From: Trichosphaerium sp. ATCC 40318
Taxonomy: Eukaryota; Discosea; Flabellinia; Trichosidae
Assembly (NCBI GenBank): GCA_038496445.1
Contig: JALMLS010000093.1
Location: 1 to 64,000, forward strand
Length of the DNA: 64,000 nt
Reading direction: 5' to 3'
Under the pieces are notes generated by a model. That model saw only the letters and a list, made by a program, of their open reading frames with translations. It was not told the DNA's origin and searched no databases. Of this stretch, positions 24,933 to 36,454 are shown piece after piece. Within the stretch, counting starts at the first letter, position 1; the number at the start of each line of letters is the position of its first letter. The translations under genes and the position numbers were made by a program.

Positions 24933-25262
24933 ATGGAAGCACAACAACAGCGATTCTCAGTATTCAACCTATTCACTAGATCACAACCTACCAGTACATA
25001 CGCTGACTCATCCGACTGTATACCTGAAGCGACCACAGATACACTGCCTGCCAACTCTTTTCAAAGTACGTTTAAATGAATGGCCACATAACCCTTACGC
25101 GGTTTATGGCCTACTTAGTAGTTTACAAATTTTTTTCACTAAATTGTAACTTACACAGGCACATTCCCTAAAAACAACCTGTTCAACCGATCCCTGACAT
25201 GGATGAAGACCAAAAGATACGATAAACACACCGCGGCATCGACTTATGCGCGTTTTCCTTAG
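24933..25262 (+). CDS. Small two-exon hypothetical protein (78 aa)
   Basis: Exon 1 (24933-25065) and exon 2 (25159-25262) join in frame over a GTACGT...CACAG intron to give MEAQQQRFSVFNLFTRSQ through SLTWMKTKRYDKH to ARFP and TAG. The two-exon frame closes exactly in triplets, which supports reality. The protein is polar and basic at its C-terminus with no membrane segment or known motif. The frame is also open upstream of the ATG, so a longer protein with upstream exons is possible. Confidence 0.5.
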
Positions 25263-25794
25263 CCTTCTTTACAAAAAGGACTAAGGCACGCATAAAAGAA
25301 CAAAAACCGTAACTTGTACATAGCCACAATACCCCACCCTTCCCCCACCTGTATTATTTCGAGTATATCTCGTTGTACAATAGTTTAAACAAAAAATAAA
25401 ATAAAAATGGCTTGTTAAGAATTCTCGTTGTCGTTTTACTGTTTATGTTGAGTATTACGCTTTGAATGGTTATTTTATGAGCGCCGTTACCGAGTTTTGA
25501 GAGAACGATACCCGTGTTTCGGCTTTGTTTAGTATGTTATCTATTTATTGTTCTACACGCGTGCGCAGTTATTTTAAAGGGTATAAAAGAATATAAAAGA
25601 AACTTGAAACAAATCACAGCTCAACGCTTTTTCCCACTGAGTGTTAAAAGCGATCTAAATAAGGTAATTTAGTATGTTTCGCTGTGTTACGGTGATCGTT
25701 TAAGCTTTTTATAGAAAACAAAGTGATTTATTGACAGCTGCAGTATAGCGGTATTGGGATACCTACATTCTTTGTTTCCCGTGCGTCCAGCGCC
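25263..25794. other. Intergenic, no gene seen
   Basis: AT-rich spacer with no sustained reading frame. It contains the likely 3' region of the 78-aa gene and the promoter of the next small gene. A TATAAAAG-like string occurs near 25583-25595, about 200 bases before the next start. Confidence 0.4.
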
Positions 25795-26095
25795 ATGAAA
25801 TGTTCATCGTTAGAAAATAAACAGAAATTAACGAACTCTTCACAACTTCGCTCGAAAGAGACGTAAGTAGTAAAAGCACACCTATATATGAAGTTTATTT
25901 AGGCATAAGCCGAAGCTGCACTTTCTTTCCACGGCGATTTTTCCGCGATTTCAGAAAGGCAACCTAAAAACCTACTCACCTGCTGAAGAGTTTTCCTTCC
26001 GCGGAATCTTGCCTCTCAATCGTACGATACGATCGCATCCGCCTGTAAAGGAACGTCAACACTGCAAGAATCACGTGATACAATTAAAAACCTGA
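25795..26095 (+). CDS. Small two-exon basic hypothetical protein (86 aa)
   Basis: Exon 1 (25795-25862, MKCSSLENKQKLTNSSQLRS) joins exon 2 (25903-26095) through a 40-base GTAAGT...TTTAG intron. The product is Lys/Arg/His-rich (HKPKLHFLSTAIFPRFQKG, IRSHPPVKERQHCKNH) and ends at TGA. Total exon length is a multiple of three. A competing minus-strand reading of the same segment with its own splice signals is shorter and less convincing. No family is recognised. Confidence 0.5.
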
Positions 26096-26529
26096 CAACG
26101 TTCGAACAAACAAAGTTGTTACGAAATAGACACGTGCTAATAAACTTTAAATTTCTGTTTGCTCTATTAATTTTTCGAACAAAACTAAGTTCGGGTTAGA
26201 TTTCTCTTTGTAATTGCAGTTGCAGCTCAACAAAATTCGTTGTAGTTGTTCGAAAATATTCTCATGGCGCCATCATATTCAAGCGAGCAAAGTGCGTAGT
26301 TCGTGTTTGGTTGGGCTTTCGCTTGCTCGGAACATTGGTTCGAAAATTTTTCACCCGTTCGAAAAAAAAAACCAACGGTTAGAGTTGTGTACAGTTTATA
26401 TGACAACAGATTTTCCTAATGAGAAGGCACTATGTTGTTATAAATATCAGAAACTAGGTTGTGGTTTTTGTTTTGTGAATAGTTTCCCCGACTTAATTGG
26501 TATACATCCATAATCTACAAATACAAAAA

Positions 26530-26818
26530 ATGTCGGAACGTAAGGCACAAAAGGAAGAGAAAGAAGATCCAGCTAGGTACATCGCTCTATGGGGAGTATA
26601 TATAAACAACTGATAGGACAGACGGAGAGAGAAACGATGAACTAAAACCTTCTGATGTTGAAAATACAGAAGTGGATACTGCAAACAACAGAGCAAAGGT
26701 AAGACATTGTCCAATAGATTTTCCTTTTAATCATTTATGCTTTCAGACACTCAGCTTTATAGCGATGAAAAAAGCACAGTCCGTAATTGAAAAAGAAAAA
26801 GAAACAGGCGAACAATAG
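26530..26818 (+). CDS. Small acidic three-exon protein (66 aa)
   Basis: Exons 26530-26576, 26617-26698 and 26747-26818 join perfectly (47+82+72 bases) across introns of 40 and 48 bases. The protein MSERKAQKEEKED... is Glu/Lys/Asp-rich with a C-terminal helix TLSFIAMKKAQSVIEKEKE. It has no membrane segment. It resembles small charged regulatory proteins in character only. The exact frame closure with consensus splice sites makes the gene real with good probability. Confidence 0.65.
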
Positions 26819-27018
26819 CGGGTACTTTTTTTCAGCATATTCACAGAACCAATGTCTAAACAATACTAAACATGTGCCAGTGTTTCTCGTGTTATTCTCC
26901 ATGCTCTACTCCAATATTTGATTGAACAGCGGCTCTTGTTTAGGGGCACATCAATACACATTCATCACATCTCGCATCAATAAACAACATCAAAAAAAAA
27001 GTAACCAGTTTTTTTATT

Positions 27019-27985
27019 TTATTTATTTTTATAAATATAGTACGCCATATACGCTATAATCATTACAGCAACTACAAGTATTTTATAAACTCTTAACCTC
27101 TCTTTTTGTAATGACATTGTATTAGCCTGATGTTGTTCCAAGAGAACCTTTTCAGTCTTACTTAAACGACTTTTGTTTTTTTGTTTAAAAGAAGCCATCT
27201 TTTCATAAGGATCATAAGCATGAGGTATCTTCGGCATGCCCTTAAAAGATGAAAAATAATCTGCCTTTTCATTGACATAAACAATAAGCTTTGGGTCTCT
27301 TTTTTTGATCGCATCTAAAAGAGCTTTTGGATCTTCATTGCAATAAGCGAATGCCCAACAGATTAAGTGACCTTTCATATTTAATTTGAAGCAGTCTTGA
27401 CAAAAGTCAAGAAAAACGTGAGGTCCAAATTCCTCAAATATGGCGAGTAGTGGTTTTACAGACGCTGCGTTGTGATTGGCGAGTTTTGTACCAATAGTCT
27501 AAACGAGAATTAAAAGTGTTTTGTTTCAGTGAAAATGTAGTTTGACAATGCTAAGCTGTTAACGAGCGGAAATCGGCTCTGTGATGCGTACATTAAACAA
27601 GCCATCCCAATTATCCTTAATGTAACGTTAATGGAGAATAATAACAACTATTAAGTACAAAATAAATAAAACGGGTCAAGAGGCGTTTTATACGCGCTGT
27701 AGTGATGATTTTGGTGTTGTGAAGAGTTTTTGGTTCGAAAAGTTTAGTTTACCTCTTCTTCTTTTGTTTTAGGTTCCTTCCAGTTCGATTTCGCGTATTT
27801 AACCTATTTACCCGTCGTTGGTACGTTTGTAAAGAAATAGCTATGTACCATCGATTTCAAGTCATCAGTCTCGCCCTCCGGTGTCCCAGAAGCGTCAGGA
27901 GTATCACAAGACCCACATGTACCGCAAGATTCTAATTGCGCTTAAATAATGGCATGTAGATGATAAACTTACCTTCACAGCTCAT
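27019..27985 (-). CDS. Tail-anchored protein with Cys-rich N-terminus
   Basis: Exons from the start at 27985 read MSCEA, then LESCGTCGSCDTPDASG (Cys pairs CGTCGSC), a lysine-rich exon (VKYAKSNWKEPKTKEEE) and a long last exon with FGPHVFLDFCQDCFKLNMKG, ending in LVVAVMIIAYMAYYIYKNK. The final 20-residue hydrophobic stretch followed by KNK fits a C-terminal tail anchor in ER or mitochondrial outer membrane. The middle is helical and charged (SLQKERLRVYK). The cysteines could bind metal, but no named domain is recognised. Three introns are inferred, all GT-AG. Confidence 0.65.
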
Positions 27986-28074
27986 TTTAATACGTTTGTT
28001 TGAACTATAACGCGTAATTGTAATACTAAGTTTGACATTTGGAACAATTATTTAAACAGGGCTCAGGGACCACA

Positions 28075-29833
28075 ATGCACAACGCGCAGCTGGCTGATGA
28101 GCAATATAACGCCGCATTTTATTACGCACACTTTGTTTCTACCTCCCATGCGCCACAACACATACCTTTGCCATTTGCTGATATCAGACAATCTGTTGGA
28201 GAGCCCAGAACATCCGACAAAAAGTACGCAACATCAAATAGCCACCAGCTCACTAAAACACCTTTGATTCGCTATAATAATACACTATCGAGCCATTGTA
28301 ACCGTTTTTAGATTACAAGCGTTGCCAGAAGAATTATACGAAGCCAATAAAGATACACTCTTCAATATTGACTTCTGGGCGCCTATTGTGTATCCACATA
28401 CTATTTTACAATTCAATCAAAGACATTATGCCCTTGACAAGTCAGAAATTACCTTTTTAAAAAACATGAAATTTCAAAGACAAATGTGAAGCCTTCAAAG
28501 CTCTTCCAGGATGGTGAGAATATTGTCATGCTTGTAGGCAATTTAAGAGTCAAGGTAACAACTTTTACTTGCCGCTTAGTACACGTGAGGCTTAGGGGTT
28601 TTAGTTTTACGTGAGAGAAGTTAATTTTCAAGTGGAACGTACTTTTGGTGTTAAAATAGATGGTGCTGGGTTATCTGATAGATTCGATGATGGTGTATTT
28701 AGTACTTTACTTGTATCTGGTAGATTATATGAACACTCAAATACTTGGCATTGGCCGTACCTCATCACAACTTTCTTGAAAGGTTCATTGGATTTTTTCT
28801 TAATTTTTTCTTAAACTTATACTCTTTAATTACAGGGACACCAATGTATTTATTACCACGTGTAAAACGTATTGAAGTACTTCAAGATGTTGCAATGTTT
28901 CTAGGCAAAGCTCTTGCCAAATTGCATTCAATTCCAGTTACAGAGACAAAGGTAAAAACAATTCCCTATGTATTAAGAGAAGAATTAACTTTTTTTTCGC
29001 TAGCTCTTTGATCCATCCTTTAATCAATGGCACAGGTTTTTAAAGTCTCAAAGAAAGTTATGTCTTGTAAGTGCACCAGAATTAAGTCATATTTTTTTGA
29101 TTAGAGCCTCGTAAATTCGTTTTGGATTAACTACTTTTAGGAGCAATATCCGCTTATGGAAAACGGATTATCGCCTGCATTGTTGAAGGCTTATGAACGC
29201 TATATGCCAAATCAATCAGATTTAGGTACTCTTTATAAACCATATATTGATGCACCACGATACATGCACACTGATATCAATGTGGTACGTCTAAAAGAGT
29301 TAGCGCAATGAACAAAAAAATCACGTTAGTTTTTTTAACATGTTGGCTCATTGTTTTAATGACTTGTTTTTAGCGCCATGTTATCTTCAATAATACAAAA
29401 GACGATAAATGGACGCCCACAGGTATTATAGATTTTGACGATGCATATATAGGTGATCCAATGTATGAATTTCCTCCAATTTTTATTTCCACTCTTCGTT
29501 GTGATAAAAATGCTCTGGCAACCTTTCTCAAAGCATACGGTGGTGACATGTACGTATAACATGAAAACACTAGAACCTTATACATAATCAGTGAGGCACT
29601 CTGTATAGTGGTGTACCCACATAAAAACACGTGACTTTCTGACACTAATCTATTCATTTTTTAGAGATCCTTATTCAGATGTGTTTGTAAAACGATGCAT
29701 GTGTTATACGTTACTACACAAACCCTACATTATATACAAGATGCTAAAATATAAACCTGAAATCAAATCAATGACAGATTTTGATAAAGTAGCGCAAGCC
29801 CTTTGGGCATTACCTGTAAAAGACAACAATTAA
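28075..29833 (+). CDS. Aminoglycoside-phosphotransferase-like (APH fold) kinase
   Basis: The C-terminal half shows the APH/choline-kinase catalytic loop in the form HTDINVRHVIF and the metal-binding block GIIDFDDAYIGDPMYEFP, with LGKALAKLHSIP before it. This marks an APH-fold small-molecule or protein kinase. Similar kinase domains are fused to JmjC domains in some eukaryotes; the N-terminal part here (LPEELYEANKDTLFNIDFWAP) is not a JmjC domain. Introns include about 28224-28313, 28557-28612 and others. A one-base loss in the A6 run at about 28459-28464 breaks the frame between KSEITFLK and KHEISKTNVKP. Substrate unknown. Stop TAA is at 29831-29833. Confidence 0.7.
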
Positions 29834-30052
29834 CAAAAATAACTAAAATACAAAAAAAAACTACACTCTTGTACAGCAGAATATTCGTGTGTTTTTAAAG
29901 CTCAATCCAGGTTTTGGATACTCCAATGTGTATGTATGTTTCTTGAAGAGAATAGAGCCAACCTGAAGTATTGTGCATACCCTTCAAGTCAAACATTAAA
30001 AAAATATTGCCAAGGTATTCAACTTTATTATTCTCTTCTTTTTGTGAACAAA

Positions 30053-30920
30053 TCACGTGTCTTTGTGCCATCCAAGTAAGTGGTGTTTGTTTTCTAATTC
30101 AATGGTGTGATTCATTTTTGTTGAATATTCTTTATATTCTTTACTATCTACAGGAGGTACCACACAACCCCACTTTTCAAAAAACTTGAGTTGATCAACA
30201 AAGTTTATATTTGGAAAAATCCTTGGTCTTTCTTTTTCGACCATAGCTCTCGCCACTTTATATGATTTTGATTTTGTCTTCATTATATATGCAATAACAA
30301 TAGTAGGTGATCGAGAAATGCCTTAAACAACAAAAAATAAGTCAAAAAGGGCAACACAAACAGCTAACCAAAAAAGGATTGAAGACAAAATCTGCATAAA
30401 AGCAACAGCCCTTCACAAAATACTCCTCTATTTTGACACCTTATGAACCTTCACCCTTGTGTTAAGTAGTACACTTGTTAATGTAGTACTGTGAACATGG
30501 ATGAGTCATATAGAACAAAGTGAAGCGAAGTGCTTTGCTTGAATCTAAAGATGAAAAAAAAAACAAAAAAAGATTGAATTTTACCTGCATTACAATGTAC
30601 AAAGACTTTGCCTCCTTCGTCAATAGCTGATTCTATGAACTCTATACAAGGCATAAAATGATCAATTAGAGGTGCAGTGTTTGTATCGTCTAGGTTTACT
30701 TCGTGTGGGCAGTATTCAAAGTCCTAGGCGTTATTCTTCTTTAAACATCTTATTTTAGTTGTTTAGAACTACATACGTACGGAAATTTGCGGTCTTGCTC
30801 GCCTATAGGCAGTATATGCGTAATTCCGTTTTTTTGAAGTCTATCGAGCAGTGTGCTCTGTGATCGTGATCCAAGGTACAGCCCTGGTATTATTTCGTCT
30901 AATGGGATAATATACGACAT
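30053..30920 (-). CDS. Dual-specificity protein phosphatase
   Basis: The start MSYIIPLDEIIPGLYLGSR is the typical DUSP opening. Splicing at a GTATGT donor joins KFPY to DFEYCPHEVNLDD. The P-loop HCNAGISRSPTIVIAY (HCxxGxxRS/T), split by an intron after HCNAG, carries the catalytic Cys and Arg. The general-acid Asp is probably in the VNLDDT loop. The C-terminus ends LGWHKDT with TGA at 30053-30055. It would dephosphorylate phospho-Ser/Thr/Tyr on signalling proteins. No targeting domain is present, so it is an atypical small DUSP. The APH-like gene converges on it about 220 bases away. Confidence 0.88.
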
Positions 30921-31330
30921 TAGATTCTGTGTTTCAAGTAGGTTGTAAGTTGTTTTATATTCATTGAAGTAAACTTCGAAAAAGTTGAAATTTCCAAGTA
31001 CGAGCTACCACCTTGATCCTCTGTAACCTTAATGTCATGCAAGTGAATCTTGAAATTTTGTGTATTCTATCAATGCGGAATGGATGGTTTGGTTGGTTGT
31101 AGCATCAACGCACTTGCCTTATACTCACATATTTGAAAGAATCATTTGTGAAAAAAATGTAATTTGTTTGGTATGCTACCGAAGCGCATCAACTGTTGTA
31201 AAGATAATAATAACTTCTAAACCATTAGAGGTGATTGCTTGGAGAATGCATTTATTCTTGCTGACAACATAATTAAGACAGATAAAAAGAAAAAACCAAA
31301 AAACCAAAAACCAGATCACGTGATCTTAAG

Positions 31331-32355
31331 TTACACTAATATCATCTTTTTGAGTTGCAGCTTCGGCGGACAATAATCTTGTATGGTATGGCAAACGTTG
31401 AGAGTGGCGAGAACAGCACTATCCGTGACAAACTTGGCATCAGCCAAACCAGCCTTAATAAAGACCTAGCGTAGAATAAAGGGTAAGATATTGATTAACA
31501 AGATACTACTGAGCCTACCTTGGCAAGCGTAGGATTGGTTGTTGGAGGATATTTTCTGATGGCCTTGGCAGTTTCTTGGGCTAGTCCTTGTACTAGCGTA
31601 ATCTTGGTTTTCAGATGGCTGATATCTAGCGACAACGTAGCAATTTCTCCTTTTAACATAAAGCACGTGGGTATAGCTTTGCAAAAGCCCATATCTTGTT
31701 GTAAATCATGTAGGTGTTCGATTGTATTTTCCCATTTCTCTTTACAAGAGGTGTTGTTGCAAGTTGCAAGTTGCTCTTCTGCAAGTGAGATTTCATCAAG
31801 TAGGTCTTTCGGCGAAACGACAAACCTGCAACGCCGTTCCAAATCATCGTAAAACTGCTGATAGAGGTGGCCAAGACCTACCATTACACCCCTTTGAGCA
31901 TTTGTGAAGGCTTCGTCCAAGACTACTGCAGAAGCATTGATTTTCGCTATAATTTGTTGGTATTGTTGTAACGTGGCTGTAGTGTTGTTTTTCTCGTATT
32001 CCACGAGCAACTGCAACAATTTGTTCGCTTTTGCAGTTGTAGAGTTTGCAAAGTACCAAGCGGCGATCGTGGCGTTCTGCAACACTGAGGTGCGCACTGT
32101 AGCTTTTGTTACGGGCATCTGGTTAATTAAAGAGCTAGCAATTTGAGTGAAATTGGTGCTCTCTAGTTTTACTAGCAACCCTGAAAATTGTTTCGACTGG
32201 TTGCTTGCTTGACGTATGCATTCTTTTGCAAGCGATGTAATATACTCAATATTGCTCATACGGCCTTTGGACATGCATTGGGGACACGTAGGCGGGTTAA
32301 AGTGACATGTCACTGTTAAATAGCATAGTGTTAGTAGTAGCGCGTGTCTGATCAT
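31331..32355 (-). CDS. Secreted Cys-containing coiled-coil protein, unknown
   Basis: The start at 32355 gives a signal peptide (MIRHALLLTLCYLTVTC) followed by a CPQC pair. The body is long and helical with many N-glycosylation sequons (NFT, NNTT, NAS, NNTS) and spaced cysteines, giving an extracellular helical-bundle or coiled-coil protein of about 320 residues. One intron (31466-31518, 53 b) joins TLAK to VFIKAGLADAKFVTDSAVL and a C-terminal LNVCHTIQDYCPP block; stop TAA at 31331-31333. The frame is clean over the whole long exon. No known family is recognised. Confidence 0.7.
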
Positions 32356-32775
32356 GCTTGTGAGTGTTGTGTAAGTACAAGTTTTGGACAAGAATAGTCT
32401 TAAGAAATTATTCCAGAAATTTACTAGTATTCTCAATTTCCGCGCACATAACGATTCACTACGAAAATCGTAGCTTCAGATAACTGCTTGTGTATCGTGG
32501 AGAGAACTTAGAGTATCTGAAGCGAACGTATAGGCTCAGTAAAGGTGATACAGTCTCCAGTACAACGTCGCGTTGTGGGAATTTGAACAATGTAACATCC
32601 TGGTCAATTCCGCAAGACCGAAGCTGTCACGTACTATCGGCCCTATGACCAAACGGTAATATTTTCTATGTCTTTCAAGAACAATACAAGTGTGTTAGGT
32701 GACTTACTTTAATTGTTTTTTACTTTACACTTTTTTTGGTGACCACGTGTTTATCAATTTAATAAAATCGCGTCT

Positions 32776-34993
32776 TTATGAGATATTTAGTTTGAAATGA
32801 TTTTTGTGTTTACTTGATAACAAACACATAAACTGCCCTTCACCATCTTCTATTCCAAAGTGTGCAAAAAGATATTTTTTTTCCTATTTTTTTTTAATGA
32901 GAATGCTTTATAAGCGCCTTCATGGACATACCTGTGTATAATTATACGATTGAATTAACTCACTCAACTCTCTTTTAAGTGTATCATAAATAACTAGCAC
33001 ATCTGGAGGTCCCTGAGCGTATCTTTGAACAAAGGTCAACAAGAGTTTAGTTTTTAAAATAAAGGACATTAACCTTGCAAGAGTTGATGCTCTTGGATCT
33101 TTATAAAAGTGTTCTTGTTCTGTAGGTTCTGTACTTCCAATCACACGTGTACAATCCAAAAACGTCATATTGACATTTGGATTATGAACATTTGCGTGGA
33201 ACGGCGTACTGTGGCAAGGCATTAAGAAATCAACCCAAACTTGTTCATCTCTTTAATAAAAAAATAAGAACTAAATGACTAACAATCAGCGTGCTCGCTT
33301 ACATGTCCCCATAAGTGTTTCTAATCTCATCAATAACTTGTATAGGTGCACTTTTATGCATTGTACTAAAATAAAACGCGCCCTATAATGACTATTAATA
33401 AGGAGATAACAAAGTAGTAATGTTACTTACCAGAATATGAATTACAACAATAAGTGTAAGAATTACTTTGACGATGTTCTTCCATTTAACATCTTGAAGT
33501 CTGGAGAAGAATACACCGATACGCCAATGAGCTAAAGGTAGTATAGGAAGCAAGAAACGAAACTCTTTGTGTCCATTCAAGCTCAATATTGCAACAAACC
33601 AAACTATTCAAAAAAAAAAAGCATTAACAATCTATAAAGAGCTCATTTCCTCGCACCTATTAATACACTAGTTTGAGATATAAGATTCTTATCATAAAGA
33701 GAAGGTATTAGGAACGGAAACATGGCTCCCTTTTATAACGATTAGAGCGTGTAAGAAGAAACTAAGAAAAAAAAAAAAAAAAGAGTAAAAGCAGAGATAA
33801 ATAAGTTGGATGCAAGGTGTTGTTACCAATGTTGCAGTGAGGCCAGATGATAAGTACCAATGCCAAGGGTGTGTGCCGAACAAGTCAGCACCACCTTGAA
33901 TTACGTTCCACTGAACAAAACGAAGAGGTACAAATACAACTTCTCCATAAAACATGTAATCAATACCCACCGATAAACCAACAAAGAACAGCCTTAAAAA
34001 CACAGTCAGCAAATAGACACAAGACCTCATCAATAATACCGACAACAACAGTGTATACTTGTCTAATAATACGGTTCTAGTACTCGATATAAAGCCCATG
34101 TTGAAGGAAGGGTAGCAGAGCGACCAAAAAAAGAAAAAAAATGTTGACGCACCCAATAGGAAGAACTTCCATGAATAGTAGAGTTAACCGATCGCGACTG
34201 TTGTACAGAAGCATAGCACCAACTAGTATCCATAACACAAGGCTTGTTGGTCGTACAGCCACGCATAAGCCCATAGTAGCAATACCGATTGCTCTATCAA
34301 ATTTATGACGTTGGAAATCTGCTCCTTTTGAAAGATAGTACAAGGCCACAATGACCAGTACACTCTCTAGACAGTTGGAATACATGCGTACTATACTGTA
34401 AAAGTAAAACCAACTTGTAATCTGAAGCGTCAAGGCCCATTGAGCAGCAATAGCACCTTGGTTAAAAAGTTACAAATTGATTTTCAAAAAAAAAAACTAG
34501 CTGCGGCCGCACCCGACTTCAGTTCAACTAATTTGTATAAATAATGATCTCCTACGGCTGCTATGAATGCCTGGACAACTCTAGGAGCGACAGCGATGAC
34601 ATACTAAGCGTGTTAGCCAAATCGCGTTACTGTTTTGACAAGTGTCAAGTGAATAGCTTTTTTACGTTGTATCAACGCGTACTGGCGTGTCTAACCCAAG
34701 AATTTGTAGTAATTTGAACACAGACGCAAATATGAGAGGATGCATCCACCCTCTTATCTGCTCTTTCCATTCCCATGTCAAATGTCCATACCTTGACGCA
34801 TTTTAGATGGATTTAACATTATTGTAACGTCTAACCCAAAAACAATATTATGTGCTGGCTCTACAGACTGCCAATACTCGTCTGGATTGAAATAAGTCCT
34901 AACCTGTGTGTATGTAAGTAGAATAGCTCAGCATGCTAGAAAACGAACCACTAGCGCGTTAAGTATTCGAAACACGAGCAAGGCAACGAACAT
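32776..34993 (-). CDS. PIGB: GPI mannosyltransferase 3 (PIG-B/Gpi10)
   Basis: The first exon (MFVALLVFRILNAL) joins VRTYFNPDEYWQSVEPAHN, the family's N-terminal lumenal acidic motif of GT22 mannosyltransferases, followed by LTWEWKEQIRGWMHP. Later blocks are HPWHWYLSSGL, LNGHKEFRFLLPI and MPCHSTPFHANVH, all diagnostic for PIG-B. It is a multi-pass ER membrane enzyme adding the third mannose to the GPI-anchor precursor. About nine introns are needed; exon joins read cleanly. The last intron (32895-32930) links NYTQ to EKKYLFAHFGIEDGEG and stop TAA at 32776-32778. The presence of GPI synthesis fits a eukaryote with GPI-anchored surface proteins. Confidence 0.9.
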
Positions 34994-35055
34994 AAGCGTA
35001 CTGGAATGTACTTAAACCACTTGGCTTAAATTTGTTGATAATTTCATTGGCTAGT

Positions 35056-35877
35056 ATGTTGAGAACCTGCTTGGCGCCCAGAACAGCGCAAGTAAGGCAA
35101 ATTAACAACTTAACGCGAGTGAATGCTGGGCATAGGCCACAAGTCGCTATTCAAGCTCGATACACTAAGAGATATGCCCCTGGACTAATTATCCCTAAAG
35201 GTAATATTATTAACTAAAGCTTCTTTCCAACACAAGATAGGCAAAATTCATGCCGGTATACGCGCTCAAGATATACTATACACAGCACTGTACGACTTAC
35301 AGATAGGCTGGAAGTTTCCTGCCGTACAAGTGAGTTTTAATGTCTGAAACGCTTTAATTATATTTCTTAACGCTAAAAGGAATGGCGAAGAAACCTACTG
35401 GGCCGATTTGATTGCAGAAACATTGTAGACATTAAACTACTCATGGAGACAGAGCACTGGAACAGCGTATTCCCTGACGATAACATTAAAGATAAAATCG
35501 TGGAGCTGGTGAGCCCAATAAAAATGCCAAAAGATCGTACGTCACGCAACCGCGTCATCTCTATACTGCCTATTAGATGCCTGTCATAGTAATTTGACAT
35601 TTTTTGCCTAGCATCCAAGCCAATCCTACCATTCTTGCACAGCTGCTCACCAAAACTATACCGCGGCCAAGTAAAGCTCACTCACCCAGACGATATTTTC
35701 AGAAAGACGGGTTACACCGACTTTGGGCTCAAAAAGCCAAAGAAATCACTCATTCCAAAGAAGAGAGTCAGAAGGAAGACAAGAGCTGCCAACAATGGTG
35801 TACCAGATGCTATCCTATCTTACAAGGATCCTCGTGTCAAAAAAATACCTCACCATCAACGCAATGTGGAGTGGTAA
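35056..35877 (+). CDS. Probable mitochondrial protein (unknown, basic)
   Basis: The start at 35056 yields an Arg-rich, acid-poor N-terminus (MLRTCLAPRTAQVRQ) of mitochondrial presequence type. Exons join to PGLIIPKG, then KIHAGIRAQDILYTALYDL, EWRRNLLGRFDCRNIVDIK and a very basic C-terminus (KKPKKSLIPKKRVRRKTRA, YKDPRVKKIPHHQRN). The intron of 35220-35250 ends AGATAG, and a second lies at about 35532-35611. A basic, mitochondrion-targeted protein of this size is often a mitoribosomal protein, but I do not recognise which. Stop TAA is at 35875-35877. Confidence 0.6.
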
Positions 35878-36454
35878 CATCATTGAATGTACCTTGTTTG
35901 TCAAAAAAACAATTGATTTCGTGTAGTCAAACAAAAATTTTTTTTTTCAAACAATCAAATTTTTTTGTTTTTGGCTTCACAACAATTTACAATGTATTTA
36001 AAATAAAAAACTTGCTATCCGAGTGAATAAGCAATTAAACAATAGTCGTGGTTGCTTATAGCAACTGCAATAAAACTTTGTTGCAACATCGCCACTTGAT
36101 GAGGAACTTCGCTGGAGGTGTGACTCAGGAGTTATCCAGGAGAAAGCATGTCTCCACTAGAGTGAGCACGTGTACCACTATTGAATTGTTACACAATATT
36201 AAAAATAGCACGTGTACTCTTCAAGCGATAATTAATACAAAACTGTGATATACAACAAGTTATAAATACAGAGTTTTGTTTGGTGGTTTACAAATTTTTT
36301 TTTGAGCTTGTTTATCATTTAAAACTGCTTTAAACGCCTCTTTATGTACGTATTTTGGCGTGTTAATGCTAGAATTAACTAAAACTGGTGATGTAAACTT
36401 AATGTTTGTTAGTCAGCTCTATTTTAGAATCTTGATGGAGAAGTAGCACAAAAC
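35878..36454. other. Intergenic with two CACGTG sites
   Basis: AT-rich sequence with T runs near 35938 and 36295. CACGTG occurs at about 36167 and 36208. No coding content that I trust; a 66-codon frame at 36048 lacks protein-like features. Confidence 0.4.

Noticed and set aside
25899-26038. Short minus-strand two-exon gene
   Set aside because: The plus-strand reading of the same interval is longer, has better splice sites and closes in frame.
31060-31272. 70-codon open frame
   Set aside because: No motif, no splice support, in the spacer between the phosphatase and the secreted protein.
36048-36248. 66-codon open frame upstream of Rap-GAP
   Set aside because: Residues do not look like a protein and no splice signals fit.
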